NCBI RefSeq assembly: GCF_012720115.1 | Contig: NZ_VNWN01000002.1 | Span: 1,240,001 to 1,304,000 of the forward strand | Direction of reading: 5' to 3' | Source of the DNA: Sneathiella chinensis | GTDB taxonomy: Bacteria > Pseudomonadota > Alphaproteobacteria > Sneathiellales > Sneathiellaceae | Length of the DNA stretch: 64,000 bases | In this document: piece after piece, positions 43,337-52,639 of the stretch | Position numbering within the stretch: the stretch's first letter is position 1 | Layout of the letters: each line of letters starts with the position of its first letter | Notes under the pieces: generated by a model | Databases searched by the model: none | What the model was told of the DNA's origin: nothing | What the model saw: only the letters and a program-made list of their open reading frames with translations | Program-made: the position numbers and the translations under genes

Positions 43337-44716
43337 ATGACAGAAGCTTCGCTATCGGGAGCCCGGGAGAAAGTCCGTATCTTCGATGAAGAGGATATTC
43401 AGGGAAACCGCTTTCTGGATGCCGCCCTTGAGGAGAACAAGCGCGAGGGATTGTTTCTGGCCATCAAGGCCCGGACCGTGACGATGGTTGTCGTCGGGTT
43501 TTTCCTTGTCTATCTGATGCCGGACTGGTCGGTTCTTTATTACGAGGTTTTGCTGGGGGGCTTCATTGTAAACGGGTTCGCACAGTTGAAGGTGGGGCGC
43601 GTCGGGCGGTCAAAACTTGAACTGGCCCTGATGTTTCTGGATCTGGCGTTGCTGACCCTGATCATTGTGGTGCCCAACCCCTTCAAGGACGAAGTCTGGT
43701 CTGTGGCCCTGATGTATAAATATGGCAATTTTCCCTATTTTTTCATCTTTCTGGCGGCGGCGACGCTGGCCTATTCGTGGAAAACCCTGTTCGCCGTTGC
43801 GGGATACACGACAATATTGTGGCTGGGAGCCTTCTTCTGGGCGGCGTCCGTGGAGGACCCTATCCCCGAATTGACCGCAAAAGTTCGTCAGGTGCTTGAT
43901 GGATATCCTGAAATCCTGCCCTTTGTGGACCTGAATTATATCGTGCCGGAAATCCGCTATCAGGAAGCGCTGGTATTCGTTCTGGTGGCGGGCATTCTGG
44001 CGTTGAACAGTTGGCGGTCCAAGCGCCTTCTGGTCCGGCAGGCCTCCGCCGCCCGTGAGCGGGCCAACCTTGCCCGTCACTTCGCCCCGACAATTGTGGA
44101 CCATCTGGCCGAGCGCGACCAGCCCCTTGGCGAGGTGCGGGAGCAGGATGTGGTGGTCATGTTCGTGGATATTGTCGGCTTTACCAAAATGGCGGAAAAT
44201 CAGGACCCGGAGCGTGTGGTAACCCTGCTGCGTCAGTTTCATGCCCGCATGGAAACCGCGGTCTTTGAATTTCACGGTACGCTGGACAAATTCCTTGGGG
44301 ATGGGCTTATGGCGACCTTCGGCACCCCCGACCCATCACCGGAGGATGCAGACAATGCCATTGCCTGCGCCGTGCGGATGCAGACGTTAATGGATGAGTG
44401 GAATGCGGAACGGGCCGCCCGGGGCGAACAACCTGTTATCCTGTCCATCGGGCTGCATGCCGGGGTGGCAATCCTTGGGGATATCGGATCGGAACGGCGG
44501 CTGGAATATGCGGTGCTGGGGGATGTGGTCAATGTGGCCAGCCGTCTGGAAAGCCTGACACGCCAACTGGGGGCCTCGGTGGTGGTCAGTGACGACGTGA
44601 TCCAAAAGGTCTCGCAGCCGGATATGCTGAAGACCTCCGGTTTGCAAAATCAGGGGGCGATGCCCCTCAGAGGGCGGGAAGAGCCGGTCTCCGTCTGGAT
44701 GCGGCCCCGCCCGTGA
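43337..44716 (+). CDS. Membrane-bound class III adenylate cyclase
   Basis: The 459-residue protein has six hydrophobic segments between about residues 50 and 235, a linker (AARERANLARHFAPTIVDHL) and a C-terminal class III cyclase domain (about 265-455). Metal aspartates lie in MFVDIVGFTK and KFLGDGLMATFG. The lysine of DKFLGDG and the aspartate of VLGDVVNVASRLE are in the substrate-specifying positions, and the Asn and Arg of the latter motif stabilise the transition state, so ATP is the likely substrate and cyclic AMP the product. GGGAGG precedes the ATG. It stands alone. Confidence 0.9.
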   Translation: MTEASLSGAREKVRIFDEEDIQGNRFLDAALEENKREGLFLAIKARTVTMVVVGFFLVYLMPDWSVLYYEVLLGGFIVNGFAQLKVGRVGRSKLELALMFLDLALLTLIIVVPNPFKDEVWSVALMYKYGNFPYFFIFLAAATLAYSWKTLFAVAGYTTILWLGAFFWAASVEDPIPELTAKVRQVLDGYPEILPFVDLNYIVPEIRYQEALVFVLVAGILALNSWRSKRLLVRQASAARERANLARHFAPTIVDHLAERDQPLGEVREQDVVVMFVDIVGFTKMAENQDPERVVTLLRQFHARMETAVFEFHGTLDKFLGDGLMATFGTPDPSPEDADNAIACAVRMQTLMDEWNAERAARGEQPVILSIGLHAGVAILGDIGSERRLEYAVLGDVVNVASRLESLTRQLGASVVVSDDVIQKVSQPDMLKTSGLQNQGAMPLRGREEPVSVWMRPRP

Positions 44717-44735
44717 CGGGCGGGACAGGGACCCG

Positions 44736-45380
44736 TTAGCCGAAATTGAGGTCCGCGACAAAGGGGTTGGTCTGGCGTTCATGCCCAAAGGTGGACATGT
44801 TGCCGTGTCCCGGAATGAAATGAATGTCATCCCCCAGCGGCCAGAGCTTTTCCCGGATGGAATTGATCAGGTCGTCATGGTTCCCCATGGGGAAGTCCGT
44901 CCGACCGATGGAGCCCTGGAACAGCACATCGCCGACGATGGCAAGTTTGTGTTTCTTGCTGACAAAAACCACATGTCCCGGTGTGTGGCCGGGGCAATGG
45001 ACAACGTCCAGCGTCTCGTTCCCGACGGTCACCACATCCCCGTCCTTCAGCCAGCGGTCGGGCGTAAAGGCGAAAGAGGGCGGAAAGCCGTAGCGGGCGC
45101 ATTGTTCCGGTAACTGGTCGATCCAGAATTTATCCGCTTCGTGCGGGCCTTCGATGGGGACATCCAGCTTTTCCTGAAGCTGGACCGTGCCGCCCGCATG
45201 ATCCAGATGCCCGTGGGTGATCAGGATTTTCTCGATGGTGACGCCCTGCTTTTCGGCGACATCAAGAATATGCGGCAGGTCTCCGCCGGGATCGACGACC
45301 GCGCCTTTCATGGTTTCCTCGCACCAGATGAGAGAGCAATTCTGGGCGAACGGGGTGACCGGAATAATGATGGCTTTCAT
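44736..45380 (-). CDS. Metallo-beta-lactamase-fold hydrolase (YcbL/glyoxalase II-like)
   Basis: The 214-residue MBL-fold protein has the zinc motif THGHLDHAGG (His56, His58, Asp60, His61), the later ligands in HCPGHTPGH, GDVLFQGSIGRTDFP and FIPGHGNMSTFG. The sequence CSLIWCEETMKGAVVDPGGD at the start is typical of the YcbL subgroup of glyoxalase II-like enzymes, which hydrolyse thioesters such as S-lactoylglutathione. Its 3' end faces the cyclase gene, with a 9-bp G+C-rich inverted repeat near 44707-44725. A CAGAAGAA/TTCTTCTG hairpin (45388-45407) lies just before the start codon. Confidence 0.88.
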   Translation of the reverse strand: MKAIIIPVTPFAQNCSLIWCEETMKGAVVDPGGDLPHILDVAEKQGVTIEKILITHGHLDHAGGTVQLQEKLDVPIEGPHEADKFWIDQLPEQCARYGFPPSFAFTPDRWLKDGDVVTVGNETLDVVHCPGHTPGHVVFVSKKHKLAIVGDVLFQGSIGRTDFPMGNHDDLINSIREKLWPLGDDIHFIPGHGNMSTFGHERQTNPFVADLNFG

Positions 45381-45387
45381 GCATCTT

Positions 45388-45407
45388 CAGAAGAATTGGT
45401 TCTTCTG
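45388..45407 (-). other. Hairpin immediately upstream of the MBL hydrolase start
   Basis: A perfect 8-bp stem (45388-45395 with 45400-45407, TTGG loop) ends 7 nt before the ATG at 45380. It could limit ribosome access or mark the end of the LysR transcript, which stops 71 nt upstream on the same strand. No T-tract follows. Confidence 0.5.
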
Positions 45408-45478
45408 TCCTCAAACTGTTTGTTTGTTGCTTTGTTTGCTTTTCTGCCGGGCTACATATCAGAAATTTGTCGTGGGCG

Positions 45479-46378
45479 CTACTGTGATGCCCGGTTGGAC
45501 TTTTCCCCTTCTGCCACCAGCCACGCCCGCAAGGCCCGCACAGTCGGGTCGTTGGCCGACCGGGCCGGGGAGACCAGCTGGAACGGAAAACGGGACCGGC
45601 GCGACACATCGAACAGGCGCACAAGATGGCCGGACCGAACCTCGCTTTGGACAAGGGCATCAATGGCAATGGCGACCCCAAGCCCCTCGCGGGCGGCATG
45701 CAGGGCCATGTCATTGCTTTCGAAATTGAGGCCCTGATTGGGGTTCAGGGTGGTGATGCCGGCTGTTTTCAGCCACCGGGGCCAGTCTGTCGGGCGCGGG
45801 CTTTCATGCAGCAGGGTCACGGCCTCAAGGTCCTGTGGTCCGCTAACCCTGTCCGCCAGTTCCGGGCTGCATACGGGATAGGTGATCACATCCAGCAGCT
45901 TGTCGATCACAAACCCTTTCTTGGTTTCGCCGTCCGGCAGAACCTGAATGGAAATGTCAAACCCGGCCTGTTCAAAATCCGCCGGGTTGAGCGAGGTGGT
46001 AAGCTGGATATCAAGGCCGGGGAAGGCCTTGTACAGGGCAGGCCAGTGCGGGATCAGCCAGCGGATAGCAAAGGTCGGATAGGCGCAGATGGAAATCTTG
46101 TCGCGCCTCGGCTCACTGCGAATGCGGTTGGAGGCGGCGGCGATTTTTTCAAGTGAGGTGGAAATCTCCGCGTAATATTGCCGCCCGACGGCCGTCAGTT
46201 CGATGCGCTTGTGATGCCGGTGGAACAAAGGCTTTCCCAGATAATGCTCAAGGCTTTGAATTTGGCGGCTGACCGCGCCCGGCGTAACGTTCAGTTCCTC
46301 CGCTGCTTGATTGAAGCTCAAATATCGGCAGGCCGCCTCAAAGGCCTTTAAGCCAGACATTGAAGGAATTTTAAGCAT
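45479..46378 (-). CDS. LysR-family regulator, GcvA/AmpR-like
   Basis: This 299-residue LysR protein has the helix-turn-helix region MSGLKAFEAACRYLSFNQAAEELNVT (stated as residues 7-32, the winged helix then running to about 65) and an effector domain with ISICAYPTFAIRWLIPHWPAL and DISIQVLPDGE, close to the GcvA group. It is divergent from an acyl-CoA dehydrogenase gene, with a TGATTGAG/CTCAATCA inverted repeat between them, so it probably controls that gene and itself. The effector is unknown. Confidence 0.88.
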   Translation of the reverse strand: MLKIPSMSGLKAFEAACRYLSFNQAAEELNVTPGAVSRQIQSLEHYLGKPLFHRHHKRIELTAVGRQYYAEISTSLEKIAAASNRIRSEPRRDKISICAYPTFAIRWLIPHWPALYKAFPGLDIQLTTSLNPADFEQAGFDISIQVLPDGETKKGFVIDKLLDVITYPVCSPELADRVSGPQDLEAVTLLHESPRPTDWPRWLKTAGITTLNPNQGLNFESNDMALHAAREGLGVAIAIDALVQSEVRSGHLVRLFDVSRRSRFPFQLVSPARSANDPTVRALRAWLVAEGEKSNRASQ

Positions 46379-46392
46379 CTTGGAAGCTCACT

Positions 46393-46413
46393 TGATTGAG
46401 TTTTTCTCAATCA
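46393..46413. promoter_or_regulatory. Candidate LysR operator between the regulator and acyl-CoA dehydrogenase genes
   Basis: TGATTGAG-TTTTT-CTCAATCA is a perfect 8-bp inverted repeat 15 nt upstream of the LysR gene start. It contains the T-N11-A pattern used by LysR proteins and lies in the divergent promoter region. Confidence 0.6.
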
Positions 46414-46565
46414 TAAATGATCTATTATTCGTTTGTCCAGCGGGCCTGTCAGCGGCACACTCGTCTCATAATTTGGGAGGCGTGTATGGGCGCCAGCCCC
46501 GATCGGCGTTGAAGCCGACCCAGAAACGACGCACAGGTAATCAGGTAAAGGAAAACGAAACCGCT

Positions 46566-48353
46566 ATGTTTATCTCCAATCAGTTGAAAAACCGGGAAGA
46601 TCGCCAACTGGAAGACTGGATTGCTCCGGACTGCCACGGGCTGAACTTTTTCGATATTGATATCAACCTTCAGTCTTTGCTGGATGTTTATCTTCCAGAT
46701 GCCCTGAAAAACCACATGACACCGGTTTATCGTGAGTTGGGCGAGGTTGCCGGGAACCGTCTTGATGATCTGTCCCGCACCTGCGACCGGCATATTCCGG
46801 TGTTGCATCCGCGGGATGCGCGGGGCCGGAACCGGGAATGGGTGGAATATCACCCGGCCTATCACGAGATGGAGAAAATCGCCTATGGGGACTTTGGCAT
46901 TCATTGCATGTCCCACAAGGCAGGGGTTCACGGATGGCCTGAAAAAATGCCACCCATGGCGAAATATGTTTTCACCTATCTGTTCTGTCAGTCAGAATTC
47001 GGCATGATGTGCCCCATCTCGCTGACCGATACTTCTTACGGACTGCTGGCAAAACATGGCCCGAAAGAGGCGATGGACAAGTTCGGCTGGCAAATGCTGA
47101 GCCAGGACATGGACGAAATCCATATGGGCGCCCAGTTCATGACGGAAAAGGTTGGTGGGTCCGAGGTTGCCAATCTGGAAGTAACAGCCCGTCAGGAAGA
47201 CGGCGTCTGGAAACTGTACGGGGATAAGTGGTTCTGTTCCTGCGCCGGTGCCGAGGTGGCGCTGGTTCTGGCCCGTCCGGAAGGCGCTCCAGCCGGAAAC
47301 AAGGGGCTGGCGATTTTTGCTGTTCCCCGTCATCTGGAAGATGGCAGCCGCAACGGCTATCGCATCGTTCGCCTGAAGGACAAGCTGGGCACCAAGTCCA
47401 TGCCGTCCGGCGAAATCATTTTTGAAGGGGCCGTTGGCTATGCGTTTGGCGATGTAGGGGCGAAACCGAACCCGGGCCTTCGCCAGATGATGGATCAGGT
47501 GATCATGTCCCGGCTGTCCCACGGTGTTCGCGCGGCGGGCATGATGCGTCGCTGTCTGAACGAGGCCCTTGTGGCCGCCCAGAACCGTGAAGTGTTCGGC
47601 GAAACCATTATGCAGAAACCCCTGTTGCGTCGTCAGCTTATGAAACTGATGGTCCCGACAGAGCAATCCCTGTCCATGTTCATGCATGTGGCGAGCCAGC
47701 TTTACGCGGCTGACAATGGGGATGCGGCCGCGGAACGTCAGAACCGTATCCTGACACCGCTTCTGAAATACCGCGCTTGCCGTGACAATATCGAGGTTGC
47801 CGGTGGCTCCCTTGAAATTCGCGGTGGTAACGGCTTTATCGAGGATTGGGTGAACCCGAAACTGGTCCGGGATGCCTATACCGGCCTGCTGTGGGAGGGG
47901 ACATCCAACATCAACGCGCTGGATATCACCAACCGGGCCATCGCCAAGGCAGGTGCGCACAAGGACCTTGCCGAGGATCTGAAGGCGCGGCTGAAAAATA
48001 CTTCTGACCTGCCGGGGCAGTATGCAGGTGAGTTGACCGGTCTTGTGGACCGTGCGACCGCCTTTGCTGAAGAGGTTGCGACCTCTGGCAATGAAACTTT
48101 GGCCCGTCAGGCGTCCAACGCGCTCTATCATGCAACCACAGCCACATTGATGGCCACAGAAGGGGCGACCCTTGGCGCCGAGGGCAAGGATGCCCGCCGT
48201 CTGCTGCTGTCCCGGATGGTTGTGGATACACGCCTGCGCCCCTCCGATCCGTTGAAGGTCTCGGATACGGCGTTCGAGGTCGAGGCTGGCAATCTTCTGT
48301 TGTCTGATAAGCCGGTCTCCCTGAATCAGGCGCGGGACGTTCTCGCTCTCTGA
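46566..48353 (+). CDS. Acyl-CoA dehydrogenase, AidB-like
   Basis: The 595-residue flavoprotein has an extended N-terminal domain (about 1-150) and the acyl-CoA dehydrogenase core, with MCPISLTDTSYGLLAKHG, GAQFMTEKVGGSEVANLEV, GDKWFCSCAGAEVALVLARP and RACRDNIEVAGGSLEIRGGNGFIED, and the C-terminal helix LWEGTSNINALD that carries the usual catalytic glutamate region. The length and the GGNGF segment point to the AidB/long-chain subgroup. The substrate is not certain. The ATG at 46566 fits the family start better than an upstream frame from 46311, which would read through the divergent promoter. Confidence 0.88.
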   Translation: MFISNQLKNREDRQLEDWIAPDCHGLNFFDIDINLQSLLDVYLPDALKNHMTPVYRELGEVAGNRLDDLSRTCDRHIPVLHPRDARGRNREWVEYHPAYHEMEKIAYGDFGIHCMSHKAGVHGWPEKMPPMAKYVFTYLFCQSEFGMMCPISLTDTSYGLLAKHGPKEAMDKFGWQMLSQDMDEIHMGAQFMTEKVGGSEVANLEVTARQEDGVWKLYGDKWFCSCAGAEVALVLARPEGAPAGNKGLAIFAVPRHLEDGSRNGYRIVRLKDKLGTKSMPSGEIIFEGAVGYAFGDVGAKPNPGLRQMMDQVIMSRLSHGVRAAGMMRRCLNEALVAAQNREVFGETIMQKPLLRRQLMKLMVPTEQSLSMFMHVASQLYAADNGDAAAERQNRILTPLLKYRACRDNIEVAGGSLEIRGGNGFIEDWVNPKLVRDAYTGLLWEGTSNINALDITNRAIAKAGAHKDLAEDLKARLKNTSDLPGQYAGELTGLVDRATAFAEEVATSGNETLARQASNALYHATTATLMATEGATLGAEGKDARRLLLSRMVVDTRLRPSDPLKVSDTAFEVEAGNLLLSDKPVSLNQARDVLAL

Positions 48354-48368
48354 TCGGATACCTGATTG

Positions 48369-48414
48369 CACACGCTCCGTTTTTGTTCCCGCAAGGGCTG
48401 AAACGGGGCGTGTG
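48369..48414 (+). terminator. Long hairpin after the acyl-CoA dehydrogenase gene
   Basis: CACACGCTCCGTTT (48369-48382) pairs with AAACGGGGCGTGTG (48401-48414), 14 bp with one U-G pair, 15 nt past the stop. The sequence after it is not T-rich, so termination may need Rho, or the stem may protect the mRNA end. Confidence 0.6.
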
Positions 48415-48433
48415 GCAAATTGTCGCGATCGAA

Positions 48434-48461
48434 TTGGTTGCTCGATAAAACTATCTATAAA
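48434..48461 (+). promoter_or_regulatory. Sigma-70-like promoter of fnrL
   Basis: TTGGTT (48434-48439), 16 nt, TATAAA (48456-48461). Transcription would begin near 48468, leaving a 134-nt leader. I see no FNR box here. Confidence 0.5.
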
Positions 48462-48601
48462 ATATTGAAATATATAGAATATTTGTAATTGCTGCAGCGC
48501 AGCGAAAAGGGGTGCGCAGCCCTGCGACATCCGACCGCATTGCGATTGTAACCTTCCCGATCAATGATCCCGCCAGAAATTCATAGGAGCGGGGAAAAAC
48601 C

Positions 48602-49420
48602 ATGAGTCTGGACGCTTTGGTTACCAGTCAAAATCTTGTCCAACCGGGCGACGATATCATTGATGGAAGTCAATCTGCGAGGCGGAAGTTTTTTTGCGGC
48701 CGCGGTAACCGGCAGGCAACAGACTTCTGTTCATCCTGTGATGCACACGAAAAGGCGATTTGTTCCGAACTGGAAGGGGATGAGCTTCTGGAATTCGGCA
48801 AGTTCGTCACCCACAAGAAATTCAGCGCCGGGCAGAGCCTGTTCGCGGAATTCGATGATGCGAAGTATTTTTACACGGTTGTGTCCGGGGATGTCCGCCT
48901 GTCCCGCTTCATGGATGATGGACGTCGCCAGATTTTGGGTTTCAAGAGCACCGGTGATTTTATCGGCTTGAGCGCCAGCGGACATTATACCTGCGATGCC
49001 GAAGCCATCAGCGATACCCTGATCTGTCAGTTCAGTGTGGCCAATTTGGAAGCAACACTGGAAGAAAGCCACGCCATCAAGTCCCGCCTGCTGCAGATGA
49101 TGGAAACCGAGGTTATCGCCCTTCAGAACCACATGCTGCTGTTGGGTCGCAAGACACCGCTTGAAAAAATCTCCAACTTCCTGATCGGCCGCATCGCGAA
49201 GGCCGAAGGGGAAGGCGAGGTGGATTACACAAAGCCGGTTGATCTTTCCCTGCCCATGAGCCGGACGGATATCGCCGATTATCTGGGCCTGACCATCGAG
49301 ACCGTCAGCCGGACCTTCACCAAGCTTCGCAAGCAGGACGTGATTGCGCTGGAAACGGCGCAGAATGTAAGGGTTCTGGACTATTATCAGCTTGAGGCGC
49401 TGGCCAACGGCGAGAACTGA
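48602..49420 (+). CDS. fnrL: FNR-type oxygen-sensing regulator (FnrL)
   Basis: The 272-residue Crp/Fnr protein has an N-terminal cluster Cys43-x2-Cys46-x7-Cys54 and Cys131 (HYTCDAEA), enough to hold a 4Fe-4S cluster as in FnrL and FixK-like sensors. The cyclic-nucleotide-like barrel follows, then the winged helix with SRTDIADYLGLTIETVSRTF, where Glu233, Ser236 and Arg237 are the FNR DNA-reading residues. When oxygen is low it should bind TTGAT-N4-ATCAA. Matching boxes precede ccoN at 50879 and the DksA-like gene at 27966. It is followed 34 nt later by hemN. Confidence 0.93.
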   Translation: MSLDALVTSQNLVQPGDDIIDGSQSARRKFFCGRGNRQATDFCSSCDAHEKAICSELEGDELLEFGKFVTHKKFSAGQSLFAEFDDAKYFYTVVSGDVRLSRFMDDGRRQILGFKSTGDFIGLSASGHYTCDAEAISDTLICQFSVANLEATLEESHAIKSRLLQMMETEVIALQNHMLLLGRKTPLEKISNFLIGRIAKAEGEGEVDYTKPVDLSLPMSRTDIADYLGLTIETVSRTFTKLRKQDVIALETAQNVRVLDYYQLEALANGEN

Positions 49421-49454
49421 TCCTTCTCACATGGGGATTGGAAAGGGGTGAGAC

Positions 49455-50804
49455 ATGACTGTCAGTCTTGCAAACAGACTGGAAGCTGCGGTTCCAAGAT
49501 ATACAAGCTATCCAACTGCGCCGCATTTCTCTGCGTTTCTTGACAAGGAAATCTATGGGGCATGGCTGCAGGAACTGGACCCGTCCGTGCCGGTGTCCCT
49601 GTACCTGCATGTGCCGTTTTGCCGGTCCATGTGCTGGTATTGCGGTTGCCATACCAAGATCAGCCAGAAATATGAGCCGATTGCCGGGTATGCGAGCGCG
49701 CTTCGCGCTGAAATTCGGCTTCTGGTGAAGGCGCTGCCCGCCCGGTTCAAGGTATCACATGTGCATTGGGGCGGGGGAACGCCTTCCATCCTGTCTTCTG
49801 ATGATTTTGCCTCCGTCATGGAGCTGATCGGTTCTCATTTCGATTACACAGAAGGGGCCGAGCGGGCGATCGAGATTGACCCGCGGACGGCAGATGCCCC
49901 GAAAATAGCCGCGCTGGCCACCGCCGGTATCAACCGGGCCAGTCTGGGGGTTCAGGATTTCAACCCGTGTGTTCAGGAAGCCATCAATCGGGTCCAGAGT
50001 TTCGAGGTGACCCGCGATGCGGTGGAGGCGCTGCGCGCAAACGGGATTGAGGGCATCAATTTCGACCTGATGTATGGCCTGCCGCACCAAACCGTTGATC
50101 ATGTGAAGGAAACCGTGCGGCTGTCCCATTCCCTGTCGCCGGATCGGGTGGCCCTGTTCGGCTATGCCCATGTGCCGTGGATGAAGACCCATATGAAGAT
50201 GATCCGGGACGAGGACCTGCCGGGCACCGCAGAGCGGGTGGCACAGGCAGAGGCCGCCGCAGCCGAACTGTCCCGCCTTGGATATGTCCAGATCGGCCTT
50301 GATCACTTTGCGAAACCCGATGATGACATGGCGATGGCCCTGAAGGAAGGAACGCTGCAGCGGAACTTTCAGGGCTACACAACGGATGATGCGGAAACCC
50401 TGCTGGGGATTGGCGCGTCTTCCATTGGCCGGTTGCCGCAAGGGTATGTGCAGAACGCCGTTGGCATTCATGACTATGAGCGGTCGGTCCTGAATAACGG
50501 CTTCGCGACGGCAAAGGGCGTTGCCGTGACAACCGATGACCGGATGCGCCGCATGGTGATTGAGCGGTTGATGTGTGATCTGGTTGTCGATCTGGCCGAG
50601 ATTGCAGGCACCTTCGGCCAGAAGACCGAGATATTCGATCCCGAACTTGAGGCGCTGCAAGAGTTCCGGGACGAAGGGCTGGTCACGCTTGAGGGGAAGA
50701 AGGTAACGGTGACCGAGACAGGCCGCCATCTGGTGCGAACAGTGTGCGCTGTCTTTGATGCCTATCTTGGAAATGGAAAAGGACGACATTCACGCGCCGT
50801 ATAG
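49455..50804 (+). CDS. hemN: Oxygen-independent coproporphyrinogen III oxidase
   Basis: The 449-residue radical-SAM enzyme has the cluster motif Cys56-x3-Cys60-x2-Cys63 plus Cys65 (VPFCRSMCWYCGCHTK), GGGTPSIL for SAM binding, SLGVQDFNPCVQEAINR, and the HemN-specific C-terminal part. The N-terminal PRYTSYPTAPHF matches true HemN and not the HemW relatives. It carries out the decarboxylation to protoporphyrinogen IX in heme synthesis without oxygen, in the cytoplasm. Position between fnrL and the cbb3 oxidase genes ties heme supply to microaerobic growth. Confidence 0.95.
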   Translation: MTVSLANRLEAAVPRYTSYPTAPHFSAFLDKEIYGAWLQELDPSVPVSLYLHVPFCRSMCWYCGCHTKISQKYEPIAGYASALRAEIRLLVKALPARFKVSHVHWGGGTPSILSSDDFASVMELIGSHFDYTEGAERAIEIDPRTADAPKIAALATAGINRASLGVQDFNPCVQEAINRVQSFEVTRDAVEALRANGIEGINFDLMYGLPHQTVDHVKETVRLSHSLSPDRVALFGYAHVPWMKTHMKMIRDEDLPGTAERVAQAEAAAAELSRLGYVQIGLDHFAKPDDDMAMALKEGTLQRNFQGYTTDDAETLLGIGASSIGRLPQGYVQNAVGIHDYERSVLNNGFATAKGVAVTTDDRMRRMVIERLMCDLVVDLAEIAGTFGQKTEIFDPELEALQEFRDEGLVTLEGKKVTVTETGRHLVRTVCAVFDAYLGNGKGRHSRAV

Positions 50805-50878
50805 CAAACTTATTCTCTTGATGTTTGTGTGACCGGTCAAAGTGAATTACCATAGAGACTGATACTGAACGGTTTTTT

Positions 50879-50892
50879 TTGACTGAAATCAA
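50879..50892. promoter_or_regulatory. FNR-type box upstream of ccoN
   Basis: TTGAC-TGAA-ATCAA differs from the FNR consensus at one of ten positions. The centre is 50885.5. AATAGT at 50915-50920 is a 4/6 match to a -10 placed so that the box would be at -41.5. A second possible start comes from a perfect TATAAT at 50979-50984 with a weak -35. A nearby TGACCGGTCA palindrome (50830-50839) may also matter. Confidence 0.62.
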
Positions 50893-51004
50893 TGAAGCTG
50901 CTCAGGTCACGGGAAATAGTCACCCTCGGGGTAATCCGGCTTGCTGACCAACAGTTTAGCTGGCTGGCGACGTTCCCGTATAATTGAAACTTATAATTAA
51001 ACGG

Positions 51005-52636
51005 ATGATGGGTATGTATCTGTTATGGATAGCCTTCGCGATCATCGGTTCCGTAGTTGGCGTTCTGGTGTCCGCCAAGGCGCAGGACCAGGGAATGATG
51101 ATCCACGGCATGATATTCTTGGGGGCATCTGTCCTTGCTGCGTTCGCGCTCATTTCCCGGCACTATAGCTCACGGCCTGCCGTGGTCGTGGAGCCGGGTG
51201 GGGTCAACTACAACGTCGATATCGTCAAAGCCGGTGTTATTGCATCGACCTTATGGGGGGTTATCGGTTTTGTTGCTGGTCTTTTTATCGCCTTGCAACT
51301 TGCTTTTCCTGTATTGAACTTTGATCTTCCCTGGACAAGTTTCGGACGTCTGCGTCCGCTTCACACGTCTGCGGTGATCTTTGCCTTTGGTGGTAACGTC
51401 CTTCTGGCCACGTCTTTCCATGTGGTGCAGCGGACTTGCCGGACACGCCTTGCCGGTCACTATGCACCGTGGTTCGTGTTCTGGGGTTATCAGCTCTTTA
51501 TCGTTCTGGCCGCAACCGGTTATGTTCTGGGGATCACCCAGTCCAAGGAATATGCAGAGCCGGAATGGTATGTGGATCTGTGGCTGGCGATTGTCTGGGT
51601 CACGTATCTGCTGGTCTTCCTGGCCACCTTGTGGAAGCGTCAGGAAAAGCACATCTATGTTGCCAACTGGTTCTATCTGGCCTTTATCGTAACGATTGCC
51701 ATGCTGCATATCGTCAACAACCTGTCCATGCCGGTCAGCCTGACCGGGGCGAAGAGCTATTCTCTCTTCTCCGGTGTTCAGGATGCCCTGACACAGTGGT
51801 GGTACGGTCATAATGCTGTTGGCTTCTTCCTGACAGCCGGTTTCCTTGGCATCATGTATTACTTCATTCCGAAGCGTGCCAACCGTCCGGTTTACTCATA
51901 CCGTCTGTCCATCATTCACTTCTGGGCCCTGATCTTCCTGTATATCTGGGCAGGTCCGCACCATCTGCACTATACGGCGCTGCCGGACTGGTCGCAGACA
52001 CTGGGCATGACCTTCTCCATCATGCTGTGGATGCCGTCCTGGGGTGGCATGATCAACGGCCTGATGACCCTGTCCGGTGCCTGGGACAAGCTGCGGACCG
52101 ATCCGGTCATCCGCTTCCTGGTAACCTCCGTTGCGTTCTATGGCATGAGCACCTTTGAAGGTCCGCTGATGTCCATCAAGGCTGTGAACTCTCTCAGCCA
52201 CTATACGGACTGGACTGTTGGTCACGTGCATTCCGGTGCGCTTGGCTGGGTGGCTTATGTCAGCTTCGGTGCCCTGTACTTCCTGGTACCGGTCCTGTGG
52301 AACCGTAAATCACTCTATTCCGACAAGCTGGTGAACCTGCACTTCTGGATCTCAACACTGGGTATCCTGCTGTACATCACCTCCATGTGGGTGTCCGGTA
52401 TCCTGCAGGGTCTGATGTGGCGCGCCTATGACTCTCTCGGTTTCCTTGAATATTCCTTCAGTGAAACTGTGGAAGCCATGCACCCGTTCTATGTCATCCG
52501 TGCGTTGGGTGGTGTGCTGTTCGTGATCGGCTCCCTCATCATGGCTTACAACATCTGGCGGACCATCCGCGGTGATGTTCGTCAGTCAGAGGCCGACAGT
52601 CTTGTTGTCAACGCCGAATATGCGATGGGGAAATAA
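51005..52636 (+). CDS. ccoN: cbb3-type cytochrome c oxidase subunit I
   Basis: The catalytic subunit has 543 residues and about fourteen helices. Heme and CuB ligands are visible in [45 protein letters not shown] and [15 protein letters not shown]. It reduces oxygen to water with high affinity and pumps protons in the inner membrane. ATG codons at 51005, 51008 and 51014 compete. An upstream TTG at 50984 is disfavoured as it overlaps a TATAAT. The gene heads ccoNOQP and is 3 nt from ccoO. Confidence 0.96.
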   Translation: MMGMYLLWIAFAIIGSVVGVLVSAKAQDQGMMIHGMIFLGASVLAAFALISRHYSSRPAVVVEPGGVNYNVDIVKAGVIASTLWGVIGFVAGLFIALQLAFPVLNFDLPWTSFGRLRPLHTSAVIFAFGGNVLLATSFHVVQRTCRTRLAGHYAPWFVFWGYQLFIVLAATGYVLGITQSKEYAEPEWYVDLWLAIVWVTYLLVFLATLWKRQEKHIYVANWFYLAFIVTIAMLHIVNNLSMPVSLTGAKSYSLFSGVQDALTQWWYGHNAVGFFLTAGFLGIMYYFIPKRANRPVYSYRLSIIHFWALIFLYIWAGPHHLHYTALPDWSQTLGMTFSIMLWMPSWGGMINGLMTLSGAWDKLRTDPVIRFLVTSVAFYGMSTFEGPLMSIKAVNSLSHYTDWTVGHVHSGALGWVAYVSFGALYFLVPVLWNRKSLYSDKLVNLHFWISTLGILLYITSMWVSGILQGLMWRAYDSLGFLEYSFSETVEAMHPFYVIRALGGVLFVIGSLIMAYNIWRTIRGDVRQSEADSLVVNAEYAMGK

Positions 52637-52639
52637 GCC

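Noticed and set aside
45411-45445. Short TTTG/TTTGC repeats upstream of the MBL hydrolase gene
   Set aside because: Only a few imperfect copies; no array, no flanking gene that needs it.
46992-48530. A 512-codon reverse frame under the acyl-CoA dehydrogenase gene
   Set aside because: Antisense shadow with no family features; the forward frame is conserved.
48565-48600. TGATCC near the fnrL start as a fourth RpoE promoter
   Set aside because: The -10 position after an 18-nt spacer reads GCGGGG.
50984-51004. TTG start for ccoN at 50984
   Set aside because: It overlaps a TATAAT element and has no ribosome site. ATG codons follow within 30 nt.
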